A stretch of 64,000 nt of DNA from Paenibacillus sp. H1-7 (GTDB lineage Bacteria > Bacillota > Bacilli > Paenibacillales > NBRC-103111), in the NCBI RefSeq assembly GCF_022354825.1, contig NZ_CP031168.1, positions 3,845,501-3,909,500 on the forward strand, read 5' to 3'. Below are positions 9,105 through 18,145 of the stretch, piece by piece. The notes beneath the pieces are model-generated. The model did no database searches, had not been told where the DNA came from, and saw only the letters and a program-made list of their open reading frames with translations. Each line of letters starts with the position of its first letter. Position 1 is the stretch's first letter. A program made the translations under genes and the position numbers.

Positions 9105-10499
9105 ATGGGCAATGTGCAGAAACCGGAATCGCGACCTAATGTGATTGTGTTCTTTACCGACCAGCAGCGCTGGGATACGACAGGCTACAATGGCAACCCG
9201 CTAGGTCTGACGCCGAACTTGGACCGTATGGCATGGAACGGGATGCAGGTACCGCTCGCTTTTACCTGCCAACCGGTTTGCGGCCCTGCCCGTTCCTGTC
9301 TGCAGACGGGGATGTACGCAACGGCTTCAGGCTGCTTCACCAACGGCATTCCGCTGCCGGAAGGGTCAAGAACTATCGCGCATTCCTTTCATGATGCGGG
9401 CTACGATACCGCCTATATCGGGAAGTGGCATTTGGCCAACACGCGTACGGAGCCGGTGCCTGAGGAGCGAAGGGGAGGATACCGCTACTGGCTGGCCGCC
9501 GATTCCCTGGAGCATACGTCCGATGCTTATCGCACGCTGCTGTATAACGCGGATAACGAGCCTGTAAAGCTTCCCGGCTATCGGGTCGATGCGCTGACAG
9601 ATGCGGCGATCCGCTATATCGCGGAAGGACGTCCGGAAGAGAAGCCGTTCTATCTGTTCCTCTCTTACCTGGAGCCGCACCATCAAAATCACCGCGACGA
9701 TTACCCTTCTCCGGACGTTTATAAGGGCAAGTATGCCGGCGGACAGTACGTACCGCCCGATTTGGCGGCGCTCGGAGGTACCGCGCATCAGCACCTGGAC
9801 GGCTACTATGGCATGGTGAAGCGGTTGGATGAAGCGCTTGGCCGATTGATAGACGCGCTCAAGAGTCTCGATTTGCTGGACAATACCGTTATTGCGTTTA
9901 CCTCGGATCATGGCTGCCATTTCAAAACTCGCAACAATGAGTATAAACGCTCCTGTCACGAAAGCTCTATCCGGGTGCCGTTGGTCTTCTCCGGCCCTGG
10001 CTTTGACGGAGGAGGCCGCGTACGCGAGCTGGTCAGCCTGATCGATCTGCCGCCGACGCTGCTGGATGCCGCCGGCATTGACGTACCGGAGCAGATGCAG
10101 GGGCGTTCGCTGCTGCAGCAGGTGAACCGCCGGAAGGGGGATGCTGATTCCCAATCCCCGTGGCCTCAGGATGTATTCGTACAGATCAGCGAATCGCAGG
10201 TCGCCAGAGCGCTCCGGACACAGCGCTGGAAATACGGGGTGCATGCCCCAGAGCGCCACCCGATTAAAGACTCGGGTTCCTCCGAGTACGTAGAACAATT
10301 TCTGTACGACCTGGAAGCGGATCCTTATGAATTGACCAATCTGGTCGAATTCCAGTCCCACGAGGCAGTGCGTGCGAGACTGCGGGAGCGCCTGATCCAG
10401 CGGATGATCGAAGCGGGCGAAGAGGCGCCGGTGATCGTTCCGATGCTCTCCAAGCCATCGGGGCAGAGGAAAGTGCTGCCTGAGGAAATAGAGATGTAG
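9105..10499 (+). CDS. Cys-type sulfatase
   Basis: This 464-residue alkaline-phosphatase-superfamily sulfatase has the formylglycine motif CGPAR starting at Cys59, followed by SCLQTG, which fits C-x-[PA]-x-R sites matured by a formylglycine-generating enzyme. Metal-site residues are visible in FFTDQQRWD at the N-terminus and TSDHG near the middle. The C-terminus has the usual DLEADPYELTNL segment. There is no signal peptide, so it is cytoplasmic and would desulfate imported oligosaccharides. The frame is open from 9027, but ATG at 9105 follows a GGAGACG site and avoids overlap with the previous gene. No maturation enzyme gene is in the window. Confidence 0.88.
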   Translation: MGNVQKPESRPNVIVFFTDQQRWDTTGYNGNPLGLTPNLDRMAWNGMQVPLAFTCQPVCGPARSCLQTGMYATASGCFTNGIPLPEGSRTIAHSFHDAGYDTAYIGKWHLANTRTEPVPEERRGGYRYWLAADSLEHTSDAYRTLLYNADNEPVKLPGYRVDALTDAAIRYIAEGRPEEKPFYLFLSYLEPHHQNHRDDYPSPDVYKGKYAGGQYVPPDLAALGGTAHQHLDGYYGMVKRLDEALGRLIDALKSLDLLDNTVIAFTSDHGCHFKTRNNEYKRSCHESSIRVPLVFSGPGFDGGGRVRELVSLIDLPPTLLDAAGIDVPEQMQGRSLLQQVNRRKGDADSQSPWPQDVFVQISESQVARALRTQRWKYGVHAPERHPIKDSGSSEYVEQFLYDLEADPYELTNLVEFQSHEAVRARLRERLIQRMIEAGEEAPVIVPMLSKPSGQRKVLPEEIEM

Positions 10500-10534
10500 C
10501 CGTTAAAGAGTGACGGAACCACGCAATTCCATGT

Positions 10535-10555
10535 TATACTATAGGTAAAATTACC
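10535..10555 (+). promoter_or_regulatory. putative promoter and palindrome before the aldo/keto reductase
   Basis: TATACT at 10535-10540 is a good -10 box. It is followed by GGTAAAATTACC (10544-10555), an inverted repeat with arms GGTAA/TTACC around the likely transcription start. The -35 match (TGACGG region) is weak. An operator role is inferred. Confidence 0.4.
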
Positions 10556-10573
10556 GTATTGGAGGAGTCATGT

Positions 10574-11548
10574 ATGCGATATCGGAATTTGGGGACAAGC
10601 GGGTTGGAAGTTTCGGTGCTTGGTTTGGGTACGAATGCATTCGGCGGACGGGCGGACAAGGATACATCGATACGTGTACTTCACCATGCTGCAGACAACG
10701 GCATTACGTTCATTGACACCGCCAATATTTATACAGGTACGAAGTCGGAGGAGATCATCGGAGAAGCGTTCGAGGGTCGGCGGCATGAGGTGATCCTCGC
10801 AACCAAAGCAGGCATGAAGCGAGGAGATGGACCGAACTCCAGAGGCTCCTCGCGTCAGCATCTTATGCAGGAGCTTGAAGGAAGCTTGCGCCGTCTGCGG
10901 ACCGATTACATCGACTTGTATCAAATCCACGCCTTCGATCCGAAGACGCCGCTGGACGAGACGCTCCGTGCGTTGGACGATCTGGTCACTTCCGGTAAAG
11001 TGAGATATGTCGGCGCTTCGAATTATTCGGCCTGGCAAATGATGAAGTCTCTGGCCGTTAGCGAAAATCAACGATTGATCAAATATGTATCCGTTCAACC
11101 GGGTTATTCGTTGGCGGACCGCGGAGTGGAGCGGGAGCTGATTCCCTTCTGCAAAGATCAAGGCATAGGAGTCATTCCTTACTTCCCTCTGGCCGGAGGA
11201 ATTCTGACGGGCAAATATTCGGGCGGAGCCGTACCAAGCGGGTCCCAATTGGACAAGAACCCTAACTTCGCGTCGCGGATGGACACCGCCAGAATGGCAT
11301 TGGGCGAGCGTGTAGCCAACATCGCGGCCGAGATCGGAACATCGGCTACGGCGCTTTCGCTCGCTTGGCTGATGCATCAGCCTGCGGTAAGCACGGTCAT
11401 CGCCGGAGCGACCCGTGAATCGCAGATCGACGAGAATCTGAAGGCGGCGAGCCTGGAGCTTAGCGGAGATGTTCTGAACGCGCTCGATGAAGCGAGTGAG
11501 GAATTTATTTATTCTCCGCCGTTTGGAAGCGGACCCCGCAGAAAATAA
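10574..11548 (+). CDS. aldo/keto reductase
   Basis: This 324-residue NADPH-dependent reductase of the AKR superfamily is typical in length. The start motif is RNLGTSGLEVSVLGLGTNAFGG. The catalytic tetrad is visible as Asp and Tyr in DTANIYTGTKSEE, Lys in ATKAGM and His in YQIHAFD. The C-terminal cofactor region reads VIAGATRESQIDEN. It resembles the YghZ/Tas-like subgroup, but the carbonyl substrate is not deducible. ATG at 10574 is six bases after GGAGGAG; an upstream TTG in frame is ignored. The gene has its own promoter and ends at a strong palindrome. Confidence 0.88.
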   Translation: MRYRNLGTSGLEVSVLGLGTNAFGGRADKDTSIRVLHHAADNGITFIDTANIYTGTKSEEIIGEAFEGRRHEVILATKAGMKRGDGPNSRGSSRQHLMQELEGSLRRLRTDYIDLYQIHAFDPKTPLDETLRALDDLVTSGKVRYVGASNYSAWQMMKSLAVSENQRLIKYVSVQPGYSLADRGVERELIPFCKDQGIGVIPYFPLAGGILTGKYSGGAVPSGSQLDKNPNFASRMDTARMALGERVANIAAEIGTSATALSLAWLMHQPAVSTVIAGATRESQIDENLKAASLELSGDVLNALDEASEEFIYSPPFGSGPRRK

Positions 11549-11558
11549 GACTGAGCGC

Positions 11559-11580
11559 AAGGGCACCCGCGGGTGCCCTT
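11559..11580. terminator. 22-bp perfect palindrome after the aldo/keto reductase
   Basis: AAGGGCACCC, GC-centred, is exactly repeated in inverse. It ends in TT followed by GCCATTT, so the T-tract is short. It is likely an intrinsic terminator or attenuator in front of the GTPase gene. Confidence 0.6.
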
Positions 11581-11605
11581 GCCATTTGGGAATACAGGTG
11601 ACATG

Positions 11606-13561
11606 ATGAGCAAAATTACGATAGGCATGTTCGCCCATGTGGATGCAGGTAAAACCACGTTCGCCGAACAGCTGCTTTATTATACAAATAGTATTCGGGA
11701 GAGAGGCAGAGTCGATCACAAGGATGCTTACCTCGACGCCCATACAATAGAAAAGGCAAGAGGTATTACCATCTTCGCAGATCAAGCCGTCATGTCGTAT
11801 AAGGGCACGACCTATTATTTGATCGATACGCCCGGACACGTCGACTTCTCTCCGGAGATGGAACGGGCCGTCCGGGTGATGGACTATGCCATTCTCATCA
11901 TTAGCGCAGTGGAGGGAATCCAGGGACATACGGAAACAGTATGGCAGCTCCTTCATAAGCATGACGTACCGACATTCTTTTTCATCAATAAAACGGACCG
12001 GACCGGGGCGGACGCAGACCGGGTCATCGAGGACATCCGCCTTCATTTGACGGCGGATGTATGCCCGTTAACCGGGAGCCTGAAAGATGGAATCGTCGGG
12101 GAAGCTTTGATGGAAAGCATGGCGGAGCGGGACGAGCATTTGCTGGATCAATTCATTGCGGGGACGAGAGATCATGCATATTGGCTGAGCTCGCTGCAGG
12201 CTATGATTCGAAGCCGCCGGCTCTTTCCGTGTGCAAGCGGCTCCGCATTGCAGGATGTCGGGGTTAGCGAATTTCTGGACCAGCTGCATACAGCAACGAC
12301 AGTGGACTATGACGAACAGGCACCGTTCGGCGGGCGCATTTATAAAATTCGCCATGACAGCAACGGGGTGCGAATGACCTTCATTAAGGCGTTAAGCGGG
12401 ACGCTTAAGGTCCGTGATGAATTGTGCTATCCGGCCAATGAAGTTCAGCTATGCGAGAAGGTTACCCGGCTTCTCATAGTTAACGGCAACAAGTCGCAGC
12501 CGGTCGAACAAGTGACTGCAGGCGACCTGTTCGCGGTAACGGGACTCACTGCGGCTGAAGCGGGGCAAGGGCTAGGCTTGTTTTCAGACCGGTTGGTCTA
12601 TGAGATGGTGCCGACGTTGAAGTCCAAGGTTATCTTCGATAACCAGCTGAACGTTAAGGAGGTGCTGAAGGCGTTTCAGATTTTGGATGCCGAGGACCCG
12701 TCGCTGAACGTCGTCTGGGAGGAAAGCCTGCAGGAAATTCATATCCACGTGATGGGCGTTATTCAGCTGGAAGTGCTGGAGCAGATTGTTAGAGATCGGT
12801 TCCGGCTGGACGTCTCTTTCGGCAATCCGGAAATATTATATAAAGAGACGATTCAATCTGCCGTGAACGGCTACGGGCACTTCGAGCCGCTGAAGCATTA
12901 TGCGGAGGTGCATCTGCGGCTGGAGCCGGGAGAGCGCGGCAGCGGGATGGAGTTTATGAATGCCTGCCATGCCAACGATTTAACCGTTGGCCATCAGAAT
13001 CTGATCCGTACACACCTCTTTGAGCGGGATCATCACGGGATCTTGACGGGGATGCCGGTTACCGATATCAAGGTGACGTTGCTGACGGGCGCAGCGCATA
13101 ATGAGCATACGCACGGCGGAGATTTTCGCGAAGCCACCTTCCGCGCTTTAAGACAAGGATTGGAGAAAGCGCGCAACGTGCTTCTCGAGCCTTACTATCA
13201 CTTTAAAATCAAAGTGGAGCTAGACGATATGGGCAGGGTGTTATCCGACATTCAAAAAGCTAGCGGACAATTCGAGCCGCCTCAAACGACAGACACCCAT
13301 GCGGTCATAACGGGGCAAGTTCCCGTAGCTACTTTTATGAATTACAGCACGGAGCTTGCTTCCTTCACGCATGGCAGAGGCAGCATCCAGCTCGTCTTCG
13401 GCGGCTACGATCTCTGTCACAACGAACAAGAAGTGATTGAGCGGAAGGGCTACAGGAAGGATGCAGACCCGCTGTACACCTCCTCGTCGATTTTTTGCGC
13501 CAAGGGACATGGCTATACGGTAGCATGGGATGAGGCGGAGGCGAAGATGCATCTATTATAA
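11606..13561 (+). CDS. EF-G-like translational GTPase of the tetracycline ribosomal-protection type
   Basis: The protein has 651 residues, the size of Tet(M)/TetB(P)-class ribosomal protection proteins. GTPase motifs are G1 AHVDAGKTT, switch ARGITIF, G3 DTPGHVDF and G4 NKTD. The C-terminal domains have the EF-G IV/V layout, ending in a Cys-rich-like FCAKGHGYTVAWDEAEAKM. Known relatives remove tetracycline from the ribosome, but many Firmicutes encode chromosomal homologues of unknown phenotype, so resistance is not assured. The start at 11606 is five bases after AGGTG; GTG at 11573 lies inside the palindrome and is unlikely. Confidence 0.8.
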   Translation: MSKITIGMFAHVDAGKTTFAEQLLYYTNSIRERGRVDHKDAYLDAHTIEKARGITIFADQAVMSYKGTTYYLIDTPGHVDFSPEMERAVRVMDYAILIISAVEGIQGHTETVWQLLHKHDVPTFFFINKTDRTGADADRVIEDIRLHLTADVCPLTGSLKDGIVGEALMESMAERDEHLLDQFIAGTRDHAYWLSSLQAMIRSRRLFPCASGSALQDVGVSEFLDQLHTATTVDYDEQAPFGGRIYKIRHDSNGVRMTFIKALSGTLKVRDELCYPANEVQLCEKVTRLLIVNGNKSQPVEQVTAGDLFAVTGLTAAEAGQGLGLFSDRLVYEMVPTLKSKVIFDNQLNVKEVLKAFQILDAEDPSLNVVWEESLQEIHIHVMGVIQLEVLEQIVRDRFRLDVSFGNPEILYKETIQSAVNGYGHFEPLKHYAEVHLRLEPGERGSGMEFMNACHANDLTVGHQNLIRTHLFERDHHGILTGMPVTDIKVTLLTGAAHNEHTHGGDFREATFRALRQGLEKARNVLLEPYYHFKIKVELDDMGRVLSDIQKASGQFEPPQTTDTHAVITGQVPVATFMNYSTELASFTHGRGSIQLVFGGYDLCHNEQEVIERKGYRKDADPLYTSSSIFCAKGHGYTVAWDEAEAKMHLL

Positions 13562-13591
13562 ACCTTGAGGGCAGAAAGGCAGGAGGAACCC

Positions 13592-14497
13592 ATGGCTGTA
13601 CATCAATTTAATCCAAATGGTTACTTCAATACGATAGGCGGGCATCAGCCCGTACTCCATATTAGCGATGGAGATACGGTGATTACGACTACCGTCGATG
13701 CCAGAGGCTGGGATCAAAGAGGGGAAAGTGCCGCGCTACGGGGGAATCCGATGACCGGTCCCTTTTATGTGGAAGGTGCGATGCCCGGAGATACGCTGGA
13801 GGTTCGGCTCGAGTCGATGACGCCTAACCGGGAGTGGGGCTGGACCTCCAATGTATTGGCTCCCCATGTCGTTGACCCCGGCACGGCGCTGCCGCCGTCG
13901 GAAATCGTGCGGTGGACCGTGGACGTCGGTCAAGGTGTCGCCGCTTTGGAGCAGCCGAGCCCCGGATTAGCGAATTTGAAATTGCCGTTGCGTCCTTTTC
14001 TCGGCTGCTTCGGTGTTGCCCCTTCGAGAGGCCAGGCTATTTCTACGGCGACTAGCGGTGAATATGGCGGAAATATGGATTATAAAGGATTTACAGCCGG
14101 TGTTTCCGCCTATTTTCCGGTATTTGCGGAAGGGGCGCTTTTCCACCTGGGTGATGGTCATGCCCTTCAAGGGGATGGGGAAATCGCGGGAACCGGAGTG
14201 GAAATCAGCTTGGATGTCCGTTTTTCCGTCAAGCTGCATAAAGGGAAAACCATCCGATGGCCTAGAGGGGAGTCGGGTACGCACTGGTTTTGCATCGGCA
14301 ATGCCCGGCCGTTGGACCAGGCGCTTCAGCATGCAACGACAGAGATGCTCTCGCTGCTTCGCGACAATTACGGCTTAAGCGATACGGAAGCGAGTCTTCT
14401 CTTGGGCCAAGCGGTCGAGTATGAAGTGGCCAATGTGTTCAATCCGGCATACAGTGTCGTCTGTAAAATGCCGAAAGCAGTCTTGTCTATGCTGTAG
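13592..14497 (+). CDS. acetamidase/formamidase family protein
   Basis: This 301-residue protein of the FmdA/AmdA family hydrolyses short amides to ammonia and acid in characterised members. The family pattern is visible as NPNGYFNTIGG, then GDTVITTTVDA, then PRFLG-like LRPFLGCFGVAP and GGNMDYKGFTAG. The second half has HLGDGHALQGDGEIAGTGVE, a hallmark metal or active-site segment. AGGAGG precedes ATG at 13592. The gene is 30 bp after the GTPase and probably shares its transcript; there is no obvious functional link between the two. Confidence 0.85.
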   Translation: MAVHQFNPNGYFNTIGGHQPVLHISDGDTVITTTVDARGWDQRGESAALRGNPMTGPFYVEGAMPGDTLEVRLESMTPNREWGWTSNVLAPHVVDPGTALPPSEIVRWTVDVGQGVAALEQPSPGLANLKLPLRPFLGCFGVAPSRGQAISTATSGEYGGNMDYKGFTAGVSAYFPVFAEGALFHLGDGHALQGDGEIAGTGVEISLDVRFSVKLHKGKTIRWPRGESGTHWFCIGNARPLDQALQHATTEMLSLLRDNYGLSDTEASLLLGQAVEYEVANVFNPAYSVVCKMPKAVLSML

Positions 14498-14508
14498 TTC
14501 CGGGGCTG

Positions 14509-14557
14509 CAGCTCCAAGGCCGTATCCAGAAGCAGGATGCTTCGGACATTGGAGCTG
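14509..14557 (+). terminator. long hairpin after the amidase gene
   Basis: The arms CAGCTCCAA and TTGGAGCTG are perfect and enclose a smaller stem. No T-tract follows, so termination is uncertain. Confidence 0.4.
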
Positions 14558-14639
14558 GGGCAGTCTGGTTGCCGTCATTGATTGGGTTAAGATACACCAT
14601 TGTCGATGACGGATATTCCCCAAACCGCTCTGCCTTAAT

Positions 14640-14673
14640 AGTTAGGCAGCCTAACTTTTCCCGAATCTATAAT
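14640..14673 (+). promoter_or_regulatory. 17-bp palindrome and -10 box upstream of the AraC regulator
   Basis: AGTTAGGCAGCCTAACT (14640-14656) is perfectly self-complementary about a central base. TATAAT lies at 14668-14673, so the palindrome covers the -35 region. This fits a repressor or autoregulatory operator; that role is inferred. Confidence 0.45.
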
Positions 14674-14731
14674 TGGATGCGCTTACAATACGGTTCCGGA
14701 TTCATCATTTTCACCAGACAGGAGAATGATC

Positions 14732-16990
14732 ATGACGAAGAAGAGCTACTTCGTAAAATTATTGGCCTTCAACATTGCATTGGTCATCATTTCCGTATCC
14801 TTCCTCGGGTATATCGCTTATTGGAAAACATCCGGAGCGCTGAACGAGAAGATCCAAACCGTTAACACACAGCTGTTGACCCAAACGCAGCTCCAATTGG
14901 AAAATTCACTGCAGTCCATTGAAGCGGCTATCGTTCAATTATCTTTATCGCCGAGCTTCACCGCTATTTTGGAGGACGATTTAACCGGAATTAGCTACGA
15001 TAATTATTTGAAGGTCAGGAGCATGGTGCTCGAGATCAGCTCCCTATACCTGCACGATTCCATTATTAATAACATCGAAGTCATTAACTTGGACAAGGGC
15101 TGGGTGCTTCGCAACGGCGGGGTTGTCGCACTGACCGAGGCGTATAACGGTGAAGAAATAGAGAGGCTGAGGCAATCCGTCACCGGCTCGACATGGACGA
15201 AGCTGAATGCCGATTATTTTCAATACATATTGAAGGTTCCTTTTCCGACATTTCAGCAATTCACAGGCATGATTCGAACGAAGGTGTCGAGCCACGATAT
15301 CAATCAAGAGCTGATGGCCAGTAAAGAATTGGGGGAAATGACGCTGATCGACGCGAACGGCCAGATGATCCGCGGCTTGACTCAGTATAAGCTGGTACAA
15401 GCGGATGTCGACGCGTTGATTGACCAGATTCATTCAAGAATACAGCAATCCCCGCAGGGCACGTTCCTCACCAAGCTGGGGAAAACCGATTATTCGATCA
15501 TTTACATGCAATCCGCCAAATACAAGTGGACCTATGTATCCATCGTATCCACTTTGGAGGCAAGGCGAGATTCCCGGTTTATCGGTATGTTTATTTTTGT
15601 TACCGGGTTTCTTGTGATTAGCGTGTTTTTTGTGTTTTCTTTATTCGGATCGAAAAGGCTGTATTCGCCGATTAAGCGGCTGTATCAGCTTGTGGCCTTG
15701 CATTCCAACGAGAAAACGGTGCAGCAAAGCAATGAGCTAGACTTCATGAACAGCAGGCTGCAGCTGTTTTTTCAAGATAGCCGCAAGCTGCAAGGGCAGC
15801 TCAGCATTCAGTCGCAGCAGCTGAACGATTTTTTTGCCTTCAAGCTGTTCCAAGGGGAGGTCAAGCAGCACGAGATCGATAAGAAATGGGGCCATCCCGC
15901 TCCATGGAGCCAGTTCGGCGTCCTGGTCATCCAAATCGATACGCTGGAAGGAACGGTGTATAAAGAGGCCGATAAAGATCTGCTGCTGTTTGCCGTGAAA
16001 AACATGGGGGCAGAGGTTGCCGACGAAGACTTGGTGCAGGAACCTGTTATTATTCATAATATGGCCGTCATTCTAATAGGAGTGAACCATCGCAGCGAAG
16101 AGGCGCTGCGCGAAGACATTTACTTGCTGTCGCGCTCCATTCAACAGGCGATCAAGCAATATTTGCGTCTGCAAATCAGCATCGGCATCAGTCTGCCCTT
16201 CACCAAATCGGTACATGCCGGGGATGCATTCCATGAAGCGGCGGATGCGCTCAAGTCGCGGATAACCTATGGGCGGGAGGCGATACTCTTCGCTGCTGAA
16301 GCCGATGCGGCCGAAACGGCGAAGGCGAAATACCCGACGCACCTCGTGAAGGAATTAACCGAAGCTGCCAAATTCGGCGACATGAACCAGTCCAGGCAAT
16401 GCCTCCATGCTTTTATCATGGAAATTTTCTCGGGCCAGCACGATTACCGGAATGGCACGATGTTTATTTTTCTGCTGATTATCGATTTGATCAAAATCTC
16501 CCATCACTCCGAGGAAAGGTTCCTCAAGCTGCTGAAAGACAAGCCGATCTTTAACCAGCTGGATCAATTGCTGCAGACGTCCGCTCAAGAGACGGAAGAG
16601 TGGTTATACCGTCAGATTGTAGAGCCGATCATCGAAGAAATGATGACGCGCAGCGAGACACAGCAAAGAAATATTACGAAAATGCTCATTCAAATGATCC
16701 ACGACGAGTACGATTCGGATCTGACACTGGAAGGCTGCGCATCCCGCCTGCATTACAACCCGAACTATTTGGGCCAAATGTTCAAGAGGGAGACGGGCAG
16801 CAGCTTCAGCGATTATTTATCCCACCACCGACTGACCATTTCCAAGAAGCTCCTCGTCGAAACCGATGACCTTGTGCAGGATATCGCGGAGAAGCTCCGG
16901 TTCAGCAACTCGCAAAATTTTATTCGTTCCTTTCGTAAGCTGGAAGGGATGACGCCCAAGCAATATAGGGAGCTTGCGGCCAAACGCTGA
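14732..16990 (+). CDS. membrane-anchored AraC-family regulator (YesS/RhgR-like)
   Basis: The protein has about 752 residues, close to B. subtilis YesS. A membrane segment at about 10-30 and another at about 283-306 bracket an extracytoplasmic sensor domain. A cytoplasmic linker follows, including a GGDEF-like degenerate region around LLFAVKNMGAE. The C-terminal AraC DNA-binding domain (about 650-750) has the two-helix pattern ending FSNSQNFIRSFRKLEGMTPKQYRE. It likely senses sugar outside the cell and activates the importer genes immediately downstream. CAGGAG seven bases upstream selects ATG 14732 over 14726. The ligand is unknown. Confidence 0.85.
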   Translation: MTKKSYFVKLLAFNIALVIISVSFLGYIAYWKTSGALNEKIQTVNTQLLTQTQLQLENSLQSIEAAIVQLSLSPSFTAILEDDLTGISYDNYLKVRSMVLEISSLYLHDSIINNIEVINLDKGWVLRNGGVVALTEAYNGEEIERLRQSVTGSTWTKLNADYFQYILKVPFPTFQQFTGMIRTKVSSHDINQELMASKELGEMTLIDANGQMIRGLTQYKLVQADVDALIDQIHSRIQQSPQGTFLTKLGKTDYSIIYMQSAKYKWTYVSIVSTLEARRDSRFIGMFIFVTGFLVISVFFVFSLFGSKRLYSPIKRLYQLVALHSNEKTVQQSNELDFMNSRLQLFFQDSRKLQGQLSIQSQQLNDFFAFKLFQGEVKQHEIDKKWGHPAPWSQFGVLVIQIDTLEGTVYKEADKDLLLFAVKNMGAEVADEDLVQEPVIIHNMAVILIGVNHRSEEALREDIYLLSRSIQQAIKQYLRLQISIGISLPFTKSVHAGDAFHEAADALKSRITYGREAILFAAEADAAETAKAKYPTHLVKELTEAAKFGDMNQSRQCLHAFIMEIFSGQHDYRNGTMFIFLLIIDLIKISHHSEERFLKLLKDKPIFNQLDQLLQTSAQETEEWLYRQIVEPIIEEMMTRSETQQRNITKMLIQMIHDEYDSDLTLEGCASRLHYNPNYLGQMFKRETGSSFSDYLSHHRLTISKKLLVETDDLVQDIAEKLRFSNSQNFIRSFRKLEGMTPKQYRELAAKR

Positions 16991-16999
16991 TGGAGAGCC

Positions 17000-17032
17000 G
17001 ATAATCCCTGCACGACTGTACTAAGGATTATC
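17000..17032. promoter_or_regulatory. inverted repeat upstream of importer cassette 1
   Basis: GATAATCC (17000-17007) and GGATTATC (17025-17032) form 8-bp perfect arms 17 nt apart. A further GGATTAT occurs near 17076. There is no T-tract. Spaced GGATTAT elements before a sugar operon would suit an AraC-type activator site; this is inference. Confidence 0.3.
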
Positions 17033-17145
17033 GATAGTTCAGCCGAAAATGGTGATCTTTAGAGTAGTGCGGAACGGATTATTTACTATCGGGGACCGGT
17101 CTTGGTATGTTACGGAAGGAGACCGGACAGAAGGGGGATACGAAA

Positions 17146-18117
17146 ATGAATACGCTTGCAAAAGAGGCCCGGGAAAAGCCTGTTTCAGCGAGTGTAAGGA
17201 CCAACGGGAAAATGGACCGATTCGTAAAAGAGCTGATCAGAGACCGCTGGCTTTACCTTATGCTGCTTCCGGGCGTGCTGTATTTTCTTGTTTTCCGCTA
17301 TTTACCTATGTGGGGGCTAGTCATTGCGTTTCAAAATTACATGCCGTTCCTCGGGATTATGAAAAGCGAGTGGGTCGGCTTTTACCACTTCAAGTATTTA
17401 TTTACTGGCCCAGATTTCTGGATGCTGCTTCGCAATACGGTTGTTTTGGCCGTGTACAACATTTTCTTCTTTTTCCCGCTGCCGATCATCGTGGCGCTTA
17501 TGCTTAACGAGCTAAGACACGAGTGGTTTAAAAAAGTCGTCGTTTCGCTCATCTACGTTCCGCACTTTTTATCGTGGGTTATCGTCGTCTCTTTCTTTTA
17601 TATTTTCTTCACGATTAAAGACGGCATTGTAAATGAGCTGATTCAAACGTTCGGCTTTGACAAAATCCATTTTCTTGACAGTGCGGCCTGGTTCCGGACG
17701 ATGGTGACATTGGAAGTGATCTGGAAGGAAACCGGCTGGGGAACGATCATCTTTATGGCGGCGCTGGCCGGCGTCAATCCGCAATTGTACGAGGCGGCCA
17801 GGATGGACGGGGCGAACCGTCTGCAGCAGCTGTATCATATTACGCTGCCTTCGATTCGAAGCACCATCGTCATCCTGCTGATTTTGCGTTTGGGATCGTT
17901 CCTGGATACCGGGTTCGAGCAAATCTTCCTTATGCTGAATGCGCTGAACCGCGAGGTCGGCGAAGTATTCGACACGTATGTATACACCGTTGGGATTCAA
18001 GGCGGCCAGTTCAGCTTCAGTGCGGCGGTAGGCATGTTCAAATCGGTCGTCGGGCTGCTGCTCGTATTAATTACGAACCGGTTGGCGAAGAGGTTCGGCG
18101 AGGAAGGGATTTACTAA
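17146..18117 (+). CDS. sugar ABC transporter permease (LplB/YteP type), cassette 1
   Basis: This 323-residue inner-membrane permease has six predicted spans, with an early LYLMLLPGVLYFLVF segment and the cytoplasmic EAA loop EAARMDGA that docks the ATPase. With the next permease and lipoprotein it forms a CUT1-type importer for oligosaccharides. The frame is open from 17107, but ATG 17146 has AGGGGG in front. It is a close paralogue of the cassette 2 permease at 38959, sharing long stretches such as LNREVGEVFDTYVY-type sequence. No ATPase gene is adjacent, so a shared MsmK/MsmX-like ATPase elsewhere is expected. Confidence 0.9.
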   Translation: MNTLAKEAREKPVSASVRTNGKMDRFVKELIRDRWLYLMLLPGVLYFLVFRYLPMWGLVIAFQNYMPFLGIMKSEWVGFYHFKYLFTGPDFWMLLRNTVVLAVYNIFFFFPLPIIVALMLNELRHEWFKKVVVSLIYVPHFLSWVIVVSFFYIFFTIKDGIVNELIQTFGFDKIHFLDSAAWFRTMVTLEVIWKETGWGTIIFMAALAGVNPQLYEAARMDGANRLQQLYHITLPSIRSTIVILLILRLGSFLDTGFEQIFLMLNALNREVGEVFDTYVYTVGIQGGQFSFSAAVGMFKSVVGLLLVLITNRLAKRFGEEGIY

Positions 18118-18145
18118 CCGGAAACAGGGGAAAGGAGAGAAGGCA

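Noticed and set aside
11559..11580. Riboswitch or tetracycline-type leader before the GTPase
   Set aside because: Only a simple palindrome is present. No leader peptide or competing stems were found.
10568..12046. 492-codon reverse-strand frame opposite the aldo/keto reductase and GTPase
   Set aside because: It lies antisense to two well-supported genes, has no ribosome-binding site and gives a product of no recognisable family with many Arg and Cys residues typical of shadow frames.
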